Below are positions 1 through 7,018 of a DNA stretch of 17,801 nt, piece by piece. The position numbers were made by a program, and so were the translations under genes. The stretch spans positions 1-17,801 of the forward strand of contig CBEWDL010000063.1 in NCBI GenBank assembly GCA_965555375.1, written 5' to 3'. The stretch is from CBDVBL01 sp965555375. GTDB taxonomy: Bacteria > Zixibacteria > MSB-5A5 > UBA10806. The number at the start of each line of letters is the position of its first letter. Within the stretch, counting starts at the first letter, position 1. Under the pieces are notes generated by a model. The model was not told where the DNA came from. It saw only the letters and a program-made list of their open reading frames with translations, and ran no database searches.

Positions 1-465
1 TCTCTGGATACCCTCTCAAAAGGTATTAATGCCGAATTGGCGGCTTATGTTTTCTATAAACGGGCCTCGGAAAAGATCGAAGATCAACAGATCGCCGCCA
101 TGTTGACCAAACTGGCCGGTGAGGAGAAGGATCATTACTGGGCCCTCGAAACCGAATACGATAGCCTGGTTCGCTCTGAAAAATGGATTTCCTATAACGA
201 CATCATGCGGAAAAATGGCCTGCCGGAGATGCCGGAGGAGATGGCGGAAAATCATAAAAGGAGACTTGACGCCTTAGAGGCCACTTCCGATATCCGGTCA
301 ATTCTGGGAATGGCTATAGAGCTGGAGGAGGAAGCGCGCGACCTATATCGTTCTCAGGTCGATAAGGTCGATGATCCTTTGGCCAAAGAGATGTTTACAT
401 TCTTAAGTAAGTTTGAACAGGGACACGTCAATGTCATAAATGGCTGGCTTGCGAAGCTGGGATAG
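1..465 (+). CDS. Ferritin-like / rubrerythrin-type diiron protein (5' end outside window)
   Basis: The reading frame is open from base 1 and closes with TAG at 463-465, so the gene starts upstream; the in-frame TTG at 37 is an internal codon inside a conserved helix. The translation is all helical and shows the four spaced elements of a ferritin-like diiron site: Glu in NAELAAY, EEKDHY, ELEEEARDLY and FEQGH. No C-terminal rubredoxin CXXC pair is present, so this resembles the short rubrerythrin/COG1633-like group rather than a full rubrerythrin. Family members usually act in the cytoplasm in peroxide reduction or iron handling in anaerobes. It converges on the CPBP gene with only 30 bp between. 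Family assignment is from the motifs; the physiological role is inferred. Confidence 0.85.
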   Translation, partial: SLDTLSKGINAELAAYVFYKRASEKIEDQQIAAMLTKLAGEEKDHYWALETEYDSLVRSEKWISYNDIMRKNGLPEMPEEMAENHKRRLDALEATSDIRSILGMAIELEEEARDLYRSQVDKVDDPLAKEMFTFLSKFEQGHVNVINGWLAKLG

Positions 466-495
466 CGGTGATTATCGAACATATACGGGAGGGTA

Positions 496-1101
496 TCACA
501 GGGGGATAATCAAAAAGATTGTTACATCCCAGACGGCATGCGAGATCATGGCAGGCCAGAGCGAACCGAATCGCATGTAGATCCAGCCCCAAAATAAACC
601 GCATATCAAAGCGGCCATGAATAACATAAAATTGGCAGCCCAGAGGTGAACGCCGGCGTATACTACCGCCGCCACGATCCAGCCGAAAATCCGACCATAT
701 CTTTTCGCTATAATCCTCTGCACCATTCCCCGCCAGAATATCTCCTCGGCGGGACCGATCCAGAGAAACAATAACAGGCCGATCTTCCAGTGATCCATCT
801 GCGCCCTGTTGCCGTATATAGAATCGATCTGTTCGGGAGCGAAATCGAATATCAGTCGGGAGAGAGAACCGCCAATCCAGAATACGGCATACAACACCAC
901 CGCCGATAAAAGACCCCAGAAGATATGGCTTTTTTTAAACTCAAATAACGCCGCTCGATCAGCGCCGGAAAAAAGAATCGACCAGACAGCCAGAAGACCC
1001 GCAGCGGCGGTCATTCCCCACCAGAAGTTAACGAGTTCGAGGCCGAATAATACCAGCCAAAAAAGGGCGGCAAATACTGCCCCTGCTATCATCGGAAGCA
1101 T
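496..1101 (-). CDS. CPBP family intramembrane metalloprotease (CAAX protease-like)
   Basis: 201-residue polytopic membrane protein. The Abi/CPBP signature is visible: EEIFWRG (Glu119, Glu120, Arg124), a His at 152 in VHLWAANF and a His at 188 in ISHAVWD, each in or next to a hydrophobic segment. These are the expected metal-binding and catalytic positions of the family related to eukaryotic Rce1. Bacterial substrates are generally unknown. The ATG at 1101 is preceded by AGGA about 8 nt upstream, lying across the TGA of the prenyltransferase gene, and only 10 bp separate the two genes, so this is the last gene of the PAP2-macro-UbiA-CPBP operon. Neighbourhood with an isoprenoid transferase is suggestive because Rce1 acts on prenylated proteins, but a functional link is speculation. 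Confidence 0.88.
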   Translation of the reverse strand: MLPMIAGAVFAALFWLVLFGLELVNFWWGMTAAAGLLAVWSILFSGADRAALFEFKKSHIFWGLLSAVVLYAVFWIGGSLSRLIFDFAPEQIDSIYGNRAQMDHWKIGLLLFLWIGPAEEIFWRGMVQRIIAKRYGRIFGWIVAAVVYAGVHLWAANFMLFMAALICGLFWGWIYMRFGSLWPAMISHAVWDVTIFLIIPL

Positions 1102-1111
1102 ACAGATCCTA

Positions 1112-2029
1112 TCAGGCCACGAACTTGTTCAATACGAATGATAAAGTCAGCAGGATTCCGAACAGAAAATGAAACTGCGCAGTCTGAACATCAACCAACG
1201 CCAGCGAGGGATCGGTTTTTTCAAGCTTAGGATTGATCGCCTTCATCAGTTTTAATGCAAGGGGCAGGGTCAAAAGAACTATCAACGACCACAGGGATAT
1301 GGTCTTCGCAGCGACCATAATAAATACGGATAAATAGGCTCCGATTACGAGGAAATAATAGAAGAATGCGGCGAATTTTCGTCCGCCCGCAATAGATGCC
1401 GTTTTGAATCCGGCGCGGGCGTCATCCTCGATATCTCTGAAATCGTTGGCCTGCAGGATGGCCGCCACCAGAAATCCCACCGGCAGGCTGACCCAGATGA
1501 CATGCCAGCCGAACGGCAGCCCCTGCACGAGGTATCCTCCCAGGACCATTAAAGGCCCCATCATCAGGAATACCCAGGGTTCGCCCAGGCCGCGGTATTT
1601 GGTGCCGATCGGATCGGCGGTATAAAATATCCCCCCAATGAAGCCGATTATACCTAAAATTAGAATCGGCATTCCCCTCAGGTATACCAGCCACAGTCCG
1701 AGAGCAATACCGACTACCCATAGAACGATACTACCCCGCAGGATCTGTTTCGGCTGCATCAGACCGGACGGCAGGATCTTCGATGATCCGTAAGTCTCTT
1801 TTGTATCGACACCCTTGATAAAATCGAAATAATCCGAGATTAAATTCGTTGCGGCGTGGTAAATGACTCCCGCGAATAAGGCGATTACGAAGATTCCCCA
1901 GTTGAAACCGCTTTCCATTTCAAGCCAGGCCAGAAACGATCCGACCAACACGGGAACCGCCGAGGCGGTGAATGAGAAGGCTCTCACTGCTTGAAACCAT
2001 AAAGCCAGTTTCGATTTTTGGTCCGGCAG
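1112..2029 (-). CDS. UbiA-superfamily polyprenyltransferase (MenA-like)
   Basis: Integral membrane prenyltransferase with about eight to nine hydrophobic segments. Both Asp-rich motifs that bind Mg-prenyl diphosphate are present: NLISDYFDF and NDFRDIEDD. The region GSSKILPSGLMQPKQ is like the MenA branch (1,4-dihydroxy-2-naphthoate prenylation, menaquinone synthesis), but other aromatic acceptors are possible. Start choice: the frame is open back to a GTG at 2110 and an ATG pair near 2089, but those lie inside conserved macro-domain coding sequence and lack a Shine-Dalgarno. A perfect GGAGG (2036-2040), overlapping the end of the macro gene, sits 6 nt before an in-frame CTG at 2029, which gives the N-terminus expected for the family (charged residues, then LWFQAVRAFSF). 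I therefore place the start at CTG 2029; an in-frame GTG at 1987 has no SD and would remove part of the first helix. Confidence 0.88.
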   Translation of the reverse strand: MPDQKSKLALWFQAVRAFSFTASAVPVLVGSFLAWLEMESGFNWGIFVIALFAGVIYHAATNLISDYFDFIKGVDTKETYGSSKILPSGLMQPKQILRGSIVLWVVGIALGLWLVYLRGMPILILGIIGFIGGIFYTADPIGTKYRGLGEPWVFLMMGPLMVLGGYLVQGLPFGWHVIWVSLPVGFLVAAILQANDFRDIEDDARAGFKTASIAGGRKFAAFFYYFLVIGAYLSVFIMVAAKTISLWSLIVLLTLPLALKLMKAINPKLEKTDPSLALVDVQTAQFHFLFGILLTLSFVLNKFVA

Positions 2030-2030
2030 G

Positions 2031-2552
2031 TCAAACCTCCATGTTATCTGCGCCGAGCGCTGTTTTGAAGGCGCCAAAAGCGGCATCATCGAAAAGGACG
2101 AAGCCGACACGTTTAATGAAATTCGAATCCCTCAAATAATCGCGGGCAGCCTTTATCATGACCTCGGCCGCCTTATCGAGCGGAAAGCCTCCGACGCCGG
2201 TGCCTAACGCCGGGAAATCTATCGATTCAAGATCGAGCTCATCTGCCCGCAGAAGCGAGCTGTATGTCGCCATCCAGATCTTGTTTTCATCCGTCTCCAG
2301 ATCCTGCCCCATGACGGCAGCGTGGATGACGTATTTATTGGGAAGCGAACCGGCTGTGGTGGCGACCGCCTCTCCCACCGGAATCGGCCCTCTGGCAACC
2401 GCCTCATCCTCTATTTGTTGGCCGCCCTTGCGCTTGATCGCTCCCGCCACTCCGGCTCCCATCCAGAGATGGTTGTTGGCGGCGTTGACGATGGCGTCGG
2501 CGGTCGATTCGGTGATGTCCCCCTTGATGATCCTGATTGTTTTCCCTGCCAT
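2031..2552 (-). CDS. Macro domain protein (ADP-ribose / O-acetyl-ADP-ribose binding, MacroD-like)
   Basis: 173-residue single macro domain of normal length. Visible signatures: GDIT (11-14), VNAANN (22-27), GAGVAGAI (32-39) for the distal ribose loop, PVGEAV (58-63) and GTGVGGF (117-123) for the diphosphate loop. The MacroD-type catalytic surroundings (Asn-Ala-Ala-Asn-Asn and a Gly-rich loop) suggest mono-ADP-ribosyl hydrolase or OAADPR deacetylase activity in the cytoplasm. The frame extends upstream to 2840 but that part is antisense to nothing and overlaps PAP2 coding sequence in another frame; the ATG at 2552, 2 nt after the PAP2 stop codon, is the sensible start. Its TGA at 2031-2033 lies between the SD and the proposed CTG start of the prenyltransferase, implying translational coupling. 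Confidence 0.9.
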   Translation of the reverse strand: MAGKTIRIIKGDITESTADAIVNAANNHLWMGAGVAGAIKRKGGQQIEDEAVARGPIPVGEAVATTAGSLPNKYVIHAAVMGQDLETDENKIWMATYSSLLRADELDLESIDFPALGTGVGGFPLDKAAEVMIKAARDYLRDSNFIKRVGFVLFDDAAFGAFKTALGADNMEV

Positions 2553-2554
2553 AA

Positions 2555-3130
2555 CTAAACGTCCAGTGCTATTTTTCGGGCGTGAAGATACTTTCCGATT
2601 TTCTCCGGCGCAAGTTTTTTCGTCAGGTAGATCAGTCCCAGGCCGATGGTGGCTCCATAAATAGCCCCGGCTATTACATCCGATGGATAATGCACTCCCT
2701 GATAGACGCGCCCGATGGCCACTAAAGCGGCGACGGGGTAAAGATAGCAGCGCGCTGTTCCGTAAAAGGCGCCGATCACCACCGCCAGGCCAAACATGTT
2801 GGCCGCATGCGATGACGGAAAACTGAAAAGTCCGCCGCAACCGTCGATAACCCTTACCCAGACCAGTGATGGGTCATGGCAGGGCCGGATACGTCCCACC
2901 AGCGGTTTTATGATACGATAAACTGTGGGATCTACTATCAAGGCGGTCAGCACAGCCAGCCCCACCATCCATCGTCCTCTGGGGCCGCCTTTCCAGATGA
3001 GCACGATGGCGATGAGAACTACCGGCCAGCGCCAGATATCGAAATCGCAGATGCAGCCGAAGAAATAGTCGAGGGGCGGTGTAGCCATCGTATTATTTAG
3101 AAATTTCAAAAGCGCCAGGTCTATCGGCAA
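2555..3130 (-). CDS. PAP2 family phosphatase (lipid / undecaprenyl-diphosphate phosphatase-like)
   Basis: 191 residues with five to six hydrophobic segments and the complete three-part PAP2 signature: KPLVGRIRP (Lys75, Arg82, Pro83), PSSHA (105-109) and RVYQGVHYPSD (Arg141, His147, Asp151), the last containing the nucleophile-assisting His. Such membrane enzymes dephosphorylate phosphatidic acid, PG-phosphate or undecaprenyl diphosphate at the outer face of the inner membrane; substrate cannot be read from sequence. The start is a TTG at 3130 preceded by AAAAGGAGG with a 4-nt spacer. It is the first gene of the operon read from the promoter at 3151-3179, followed 2 nt later by the macro-domain gene. 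Confidence 0.9.
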   Translation of the reverse strand: MPIDLALLKFLNNTMATPPLDYFFGCICDFDIWRWPVVLIAIVLIWKGGPRGRWMVGLAVLTALIVDPTVYRIIKPLVGRIRPCHDPSLVWVRVIDGCGGLFSFPSSHAANMFGLAVVIGAFYGTARCYLYPVAALVAIGRVYQGVHYPSDVIAGAIYGATIGLGLIYLTKKLAPEKIGKYLHARKIALDV

Positions 3131-3150
3131 GGAGCCTCCTTTTGGATAGC

Positions 3151-3179
3151 ATTATATGACGGTGAACGCAGGTTGAAAA
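3151..3179 (-). promoter_or_regulatory. Sigma70-type promoter of the PAP2-macro-UbiA-CPBP operon
   Basis: On the minus strand TTTTCA (3179-3174, 4/6 to TTGACA), a 17-nt spacer, and a perfect TATAAT (3156-3151). Predicted transcription start is about 7 nt downstream, giving a leader of roughly 14-20 nt that just contains the AAAAGGAGG ribosome-binding site of the TTG-started PAP2 gene. Seen by eye only. Confidence 0.6.
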
Positions 3180-3299
3180 GTCGAGTATATCCCATATAGA
3201 AGAAACATGCTAAGCTGCACGAATTCTGACACCAGAAATAGAAAAGTGGTTTATCAAAATAATCCGGTTCCATGATAAAGAGTAAGGAAGAAAAGTAGC

Positions 3300-3772
3300 A
3301 TGAAACGATTTTTCATCCTGTTGTGCGCGAATCAGCGTTGATGTCTACATTGGGATGCCAGCCGAAGGTGGGCATCGACGCGGAAAAAGCAGAGGTAAAC
3401 GCTATCCTGGAAAGCTATGTCGCCAGCATTGAGACCGAGGATATGGATCTCTACGGTAAGGTGATGGCCCGTGATGCGGAGATGATTAACTTTGGAGGCT
3501 TCGGCGATCCTATCGTTGGCTGGGATGCCTTGAAGGAGGTCATTGAAGGCTAGAACGAGGCTTTATCTGAAACAAAAATCGCTGTCAGCGATCTGACTCT
3601 TCACGTTTCGGAGATGGCGGAAATCGCATGGGCTACGAACCTGTGGACATTTAAAGCTATGATGGGAGAGAATCCAGTCGAGCTACCCATCAGATGCACG
3701 TGGGTTCTGGAGAAGCGGCAGAACGCCTGGGTTATCGTCCACTTCCACAAGTCAATGGCCATGGAATGTTAA
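3300..3772 (+). pseudogene. Broken SnoaL/NTF2-like (DUF4440-type) lipoprotein gene
   Basis: An ATG at 3300, with AAGGAAG about 10 nt upstream, opens a lipoprotein-like signal start (MKRFFILLCA) but stops at a TGA after 13 codons. In another frame, from about 3323, the sequence continues ALMSTLGC (a lipobox ending in Cys) and then an NTF2-like domain: VNAILESYVASIETEDMDLY, GWDALKEVIEG. This frame hits TAG at 3551-3553 and then continues, still NTF2-like, with NEALSETKIAVSDL, EIAWATNLWTF, CTWVLEKRQNAWVIVHFHKS to a TAA at 3770-3772. One frameshift in the signal peptide plus one in-frame amber codon therefore interrupt an otherwise coherent secreted protein of about 155 residues. CAG to TAG is the simplest origin of the amber. 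Function of intact relatives is usually unassigned or ketosteroid-isomerase-like. Assembly errors could also explain it. Confidence 0.75.
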
Positions 3773-3971
3773 GTTTTGTTGCGCCGCCGAATCCTCAGAT
3801 CTGACGCCGCGTGATAATGGTCAGAATGGCAGGGATCTTGATCTGCGAGGAGTAGGGAATCATTCCGAACTTGCGATCTGGCGCTCCAGATGCATTGCTT
3901 TTATTAGAGTTTCCACCTCCTGCCACCGTGACTCCAGCAATCAGTGTATCCGCAATATGTCTGCAAGAAGA
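3773..3971. other. Intergenic region between pseudogene and multiheme cytochrome gene
   Basis: About 200 bp between two convergent transcription units. I see no open frame with coding character and no Shine-Dalgarno followed by a start. The only structure that stands out is the hairpin at 3873-3893, listed separately. Confidence 0.5.
3873..3897 (+). terminator. Possible terminator hairpin after the SnoaL-like pseudogene
   Basis: ATCTGG (3876-3881), loop CGCT, CCAGAT (3886-3891), extendable by GC/GC around a one-base bulge. A weak T-rich stretch (GCTTTTATT) follows about 5 nt later on the plus strand. On the minus strand no U-tract follows. The weak tract makes this only a possibility. Confidence 0.25.
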
Positions 3972-4895
3972 TTATTGGTGAACCTCTGGATGGCAGCCGG
4001 TGCATCCCAGGCGCTGGCAATATGGAGGAAGCGTCTGGCCAATAATGGAATGAAAAAGTGGCGGTCTCTCTTCCGTATCATGGCACTTGATGCAGTCTTC
4101 TTCAGGGCATTCGTCTTGCATCTCATGGCAGTGGCTACACATAGCGTGGATCTCCTCGTGACTCTTGTCAAGTTGAGCCGGTCTTTCACGATCGTGACAA
4201 AAAGTGCACTTTTCTTGCCGATGGCAATTCTTGCAGGTAAACTCGAAAAGCTCGATGTGTTCTATATGTTGAAAGGTTACTACCGGCAGAGAATCTTCCG
4301 GTGTGATATACGACTTTATAATCGGCACCACGACTATCGAAATGCCGGTTGAATCTTCAACATCGCGCGAAGACACATCGTCAGTTACTCTTGGACTGTG
4401 GCAAATGCTGCATTTGGCTTCGTGGCTCCATTCGCGGTGGCAGGATAAACACTGGCGATGGTAAGCCACTTTCAGGCCGGGCCTGGGCAGATCGATTAGC
4501 GGGGGCTTTCCGTTGTGACATTCCCGGCAAGGTGGAATGTGGCCCTGTGGGCTGTAATGGTGACAGGTGCTGCATTCACTGCCCATCTCCGCCATCTCAG
4601 CGTGCAGCTTGTGGTCGAAATGGACAGGCTGGTATTGATCGGCCAGGTCCCCCAGCAAGATTGAATCCGGTGCTTCGAACAATTCATGTTTGACTGTCTG
4701 GTGAGCCATAATCGATCGTGGACAGGATTTCAGGCAAGGATCCTCTGAGGTCGGTGCCTTGCAGGTATGACAGTCTCCGCACTCAATTGCCGGAAGCTCC
4801 TGGGATTCGGGATGCTGCGGATATCCCAGCGCCAGCGGGATGACTCCTACCATGATAATGAGAATCAATTGACCAGCCAATTTATGTCCTTTCAT
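3972..4895 (-). CDS. Exported multiheme c-type cytochrome with ten CXXCH motifs (cytochrome c3/c7-like)
   Basis: 307 residues with a Sec signal peptide (hydrophobic to about residue 24, LALG). Ten CXXCH heme-attachment motifs start at Cys39, 108, 123, 149, 162, 221, 230, 253, 268 and 298. Two copies of the class III pattern with distal His ligands are seen, VHFDHKLH (91-98) and VTFQHIEH (206-213), suggesting duplicated c7/c3-like modules joined by a heme-free linker (about 167-205). The first motif overlaps a ferredoxin-like pattern: Cys39-X2-Cys42-X2-Cys45, then Cys54-X3-Cys58-Pro. The protein should be periplasmic and carry electrons, probably in anaerobic respiration, but the partner is not in the window; no membrane quinol oxidase or further cytochrome is adjacent. 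The ATG at 4895 has GGGAGG with an 8-nt spacer. It appears monocistronic. Confidence 0.9.
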   Translation of the reverse strand: MKGHKLAGQLILIIMVGVIPLALGYPQHPESQELPAIECGDCHTCKAPTSEDPCLKSCPRSIMAHQTVKHELFEAPDSILLGDLADQYQPVHFDHKLHAEMAEMGSECSTCHHYSPQGHIPPCRECHNGKPPLIDLPRPGLKVAYHRQCLSCHREWSHEAKCSICHSPRVTDDVSSRDVEDSTGISIVVVPIIKSYITPEDSLPVVTFQHIEHIELFEFTCKNCHRQEKCTFCHDRERPAQLDKSHEEIHAMCSHCHEMQDECPEEDCIKCHDTEERPPLFHSIIGQTLPPYCQRLGCTGCHPEVHQ

Positions 4896-5222
4896 TTTTG
4901 GTACCTCCCTTCATCTCTCTCCAATATAGGCTGGCATCTGTCTTATAGATATTTTGTGCGATAGAGCAGAAAAACCTTCTGCCGATTTGTCCTCGAGTTT
5001 GGTGCCAACCTTCGCTGAACATTTTCTATTTATCTCCGCCATACATTCATCGAACCTGGTTTAAGTTATCAATTATTGCGATTAATGTCAAGACTTGATA
5101 AATACACCTGTTAAGCCATCACTTGATAGAGCGTCCCTGGATAATAAGCGATAATCTAATAAGATATTGCGGTGGCGGGTGCGGTCATATGGCCCGTAGA
5201 GAGATCTGCTCAATGGCAAGAA
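4896..5222. other. Intergenic region between cytochrome and PfkB genes
   Basis: About 330 AT-rich bases containing the 5' region of the minus-strand cytochrome gene and the 3' region of the minus-strand kinase gene. No credible ORF, tRNA or strong terminator was found. There is an imperfect dyad, TTATCAA ... TTGATAA, around 5066-5102 and a short direct repeat CTTGATA (about 5094 and 5123); these may be coincidence in AT-rich DNA. No convincing -35/-10 pair for the cytochrome could be chosen. Confidence 0.5.
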
Positions 5223-6173
5223 TCATTCAGACCCTACGGCCTCGCGCTCTGGATCCGTTGCCTCTATCAGAGCCCGGACCTCGCTGAGCTCCGGTATCCC
5301 GTGACGGCCGCCCAGCCGGGTGCATTTCAAGGCTGCCGCTGCCGAGGCGAATTCCAGTATCCGGGAAAGCTCCCATCTCTGAACGAGGCCATAGATAAAA
5401 GCGCCGTGGAAAACATCGCCGGCGCCGGTAGTATCGACAACGTTGACCTTGAAAGCCTCCTGCTGAAATAACTGGCCGTCGGATGTTGCGCCAATACTGC
5501 CTTTGTGCCCCGATGTTATAACAACCGATTTGAAGCCCATATGAGCCAGCTTCAAGGCCGCCCTCCCGGGGTCGACTTCCTGGGTGAAATCGAGCGAAAA
5601 TCGATTTGAGACCACCAGATGGTCAACATAGGGAAGGATATCGCCGATATTTTTCCTCGGAGAACCGGCATCCAGAATCACTTCAACGTCTGCCTTTCTC
5701 GCCAGCACAGCCGCAGTTAACGACGTCTCCGGTTCGCGGCCATCGATAAGCAGAAATCCCGCTCTTTGAATAACAGTAGCATCCAGCTCATCCGGTGATA
5801 GAGCCGATGTTTCGGTTCGATCCAGTATCACCGTTCTTTTGCCGCTTTCCTTATCCACAATGATGAAGGCCCGGGGTGTTCGGGAATCGGGATCGAGAAT
5901 CAGGTACCTGCTGTTGACTCCAAACCGACGTAGTTCGTCGCGAAGCAGTTTACCGTCGCTATCTTTGCCGCACTTGCCGATTAATGCGCTGCGCACTCCG
6001 AACTTCGAGAGAGTACATAAAGCCGTTGGGACAGGCCCTCCTCCCTGGCGCGAAAAGGAGGCGGCATCAATCTTGTCGTCGAGACGGGGATAACGATCCA
6101 CGACAAAGGTGTAATCTAAAGCGCAAAGCCCCAGACCGACACATTCGATTCTATTTGATCTTGACCTGGCCAT
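5223..6173 (-). CDS. PfkB/ribokinase-family sugar or nucleoside kinase
   Basis: 316 residues, the usual size for the family. The N-terminal Gly-rich signature is RQGGGPVPTAL (42-52) and the C-terminal PfkB signature DTTGAGDVFHGAF is at 247-259, with Asp253 as the catalytic base and the GAG anion hole. ILDAG (166-170) and VVITSGHKGS (217-226) fit the nucleotide-binding half. Likely an ATP-dependent cytoplasmic kinase of a sugar or nucleoside; the substrate is not recognisable. The ATG at 6173 lies inside the 3' end of the yigZ-like gene, a 23-bp overlap in another frame, and no later ATG/GTG/TTG fits the conserved ECVGLG start, so the overlap looks real and suggests coupled translation. Last gene of the long minus-strand train. 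Confidence 0.92.
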   Translation of the reverse strand: MARSRSNRIECVGLGLCALDYTFVVDRYPRLDDKIDAASFSRQGGGPVPTALCTLSKFGVRSALIGKCGKDSDGKLLRDELRRFGVNSRYLILDPDSRTPRAFIIVDKESGKRTVILDRTETSALSPDELDATVIQRAGFLLIDGREPETSLTAAVLARKADVEVILDAGSPRKNIGDILPYVDHLVVSNRFSLDFTQEVDPGRAALKLAHMGFKSVVITSGHKGSIGATSDGQLFQQEAFKVNVVDTTGAGDVFHGAFIYGLVQRWELSRILEFASAAAALKCTRLGGRHGIPELSEVRALIEATDPEREAVGSE

Positions 6174-6768
6174 TGGTGGCTTCGGTAATTTTAGCCTTGA
6201 AAGCGGACAATTTCGATGCCCTCACTTCCACTTCAAAGGTTACTTTTTCACCGTAGTGCGAATCCTTCAATTCCGCCGAGAAGCTGCTTATAACGCTATG
6301 AGCGACGTTGACAAAATCGAAATCAACCGAAAATGTAATGGTGTCGGATAAGTATTTCTTTTCAGACTTGGACGATCTTAGAAGCTCGTATGAAACCCTC
6401 CCATAAGCCCGCATCAACCCGCCGGTGCCGAGCTTGGCGCCGCCGAAATACCTGGTTACCACCACGCAGACGTTCGAGACATTTGTGGAGTTGATAGACT
6501 TGAGTATAGGCTGGCCGGCGGTTCCGGATGGTTCCCCGCCGTCGTTGTAACGGTATTTTTGTCTTCGCCCCAAGCCTATTTTCCAGGCGTAACAGTTGTG
6601 GCTCGCGTCGTGGAACTCTTTCTTGATCTCCTCTATGAACGCCTGGGCCTCTTTGTCGGTTTCGACCGGTGCAGCGCTGGCTATAAATCTGCTGCCTTTA
6701 ATCTTTTCCTCCGACCGGCATTTCTCCTTTAACTGTAAGAACCGGTCGGTAGTCGATCTGTGATTCAT
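6151..6768 (-). CDS. yigZ: YigZ / IMPACT family protein
   Basis: 205 residues matching the whole YigZ/IMPACT layout: IKGSRFIA (23-30), DASHNCYAW (54-62), YNDGGEPSGTAGQPIL (74-89) and VVVTRYFGGAKLGTGGLMRAY (from 102), followed by the ferredoxin-like C-terminal domain (DUF1949-like). Eukaryotic IMPACT binds GCN1 and modulates translation control; bacterial YigZ is thought to bind nucleic acid or the ribosome, exact role unknown. The ATG at 6768 follows the stop of the 80-aa gene by a single base, and its own 3' end overlaps the PfkB gene by 23 bp, so it sits in a tight operon. Confidence 0.93.
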   Translation of the reverse strand: MNHRSTTDRFLQLKEKCRSEEKIKGSRFIASAAPVETDKEAQAFIEEIKKEFHDASHNCYAWKIGLGRRQKYRYNDGGEPSGTAGQPILKSINSTNVSNVCVVVTRYFGGAKLGTGGLMRAYGRVSYELLRSSKSEKKYLSDTITFSVDFDFVNVAHSVISSFSAELKDSHYGEKVTFEVEVRASKLSAFKAKITEATNGQVKIK

Positions 6769-6769
6769 T

Positions 6770-7012
6770 CTAATCCCTGCGCGAGAATTGATCGGCCAGC
6801 CGAATGATTCTGTTTCTATAAATCATTCTGAAGAGATCGACTTGTTCGGGCTCCTCGCCGGCATACTCAGTTTCGATTTGCTCATACGATTTCATAGCCC
6901 GCTCAGTCGTAATATCGCTGACCACTATTCTCCGGCATAAATCGTCAATTTTCGCCCTGGCATCCAGGTAGCGATCGCTGAAGCCTCTTTTACCAAATGT
7001 TGGGAGATTCAT
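6770..7012 (-). CDS. Small protein of unknown function between dprA and yigZ
   Basis: 80 residues, no recognised family. It is highly charged and predicted helical (RYLDARAKIDDLCRRIVV; MKSYEQIETEY; QVDLFRMIYRNRIIRLADQF), with no signal peptide or membrane segment and a single Cys. It lies between dprA (6 bp gap) and the yigZ-like gene (1 bp gap) in the same direction, with operon-like spacing, which supports it being real rather than chance. The helical segment with alternating hydrophobics suggests a small adaptor or oligomerising protein; this is a guess. The Shine-Dalgarno is weak, so it may depend on translation from dprA. Confidence 0.7.
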   Translation of the reverse strand: MNLPTFGKRGFSDRYLDARAKIDDLCRRIVVSDITTERAMKSYEQIETEYAGEEPEQVDLFRMIYRNRIIRLADQFSRRD

Positions 7013-7018
7013 AGCAAT

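Noticed and set aside
2553..2840. N-terminal extension of the macro-domain ORF to 2840
   Set aside because: The extra 96 residues overlap conserved PAP2 coding sequence in another frame and resemble no protein; the ATG at 2552 matches the family N-terminus.
3128..3145. Palindrome AAGGAG-G-CTCCTT covering the PAP2 ribosome-binding site, as a regulatory hairpin
   Set aside because: A one-base loop cannot form; the complementarity is mostly coincidental with the SD sequence.
3551..3553. Amber recoding (pyrrolysine or suppressor) at the in-frame TAG of the SnoaL-like gene
   Set aside because: The gene also has a frameshift, and TAG ends other intact genes here (for example at 463-465 and 13514-13516), so decay is simpler.
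4349..4693. Plus-strand ORF opposite the multiheme cytochrome (114 aa), and similar ones at 3957-4352
   Set aside because: Antisense to a gene with ten CXXCH motifs and a signal peptide; the plus-strand frames have no SD and no recognisable protein.
4995..5020. TTGGCACC on the minus strand resembling a sigma54 -24 element upstream of the cytochrome gene
   Set aside because: The -12 element (TTGC at the proper distance) is missing; the sequence continues CAAACTCGAGG.
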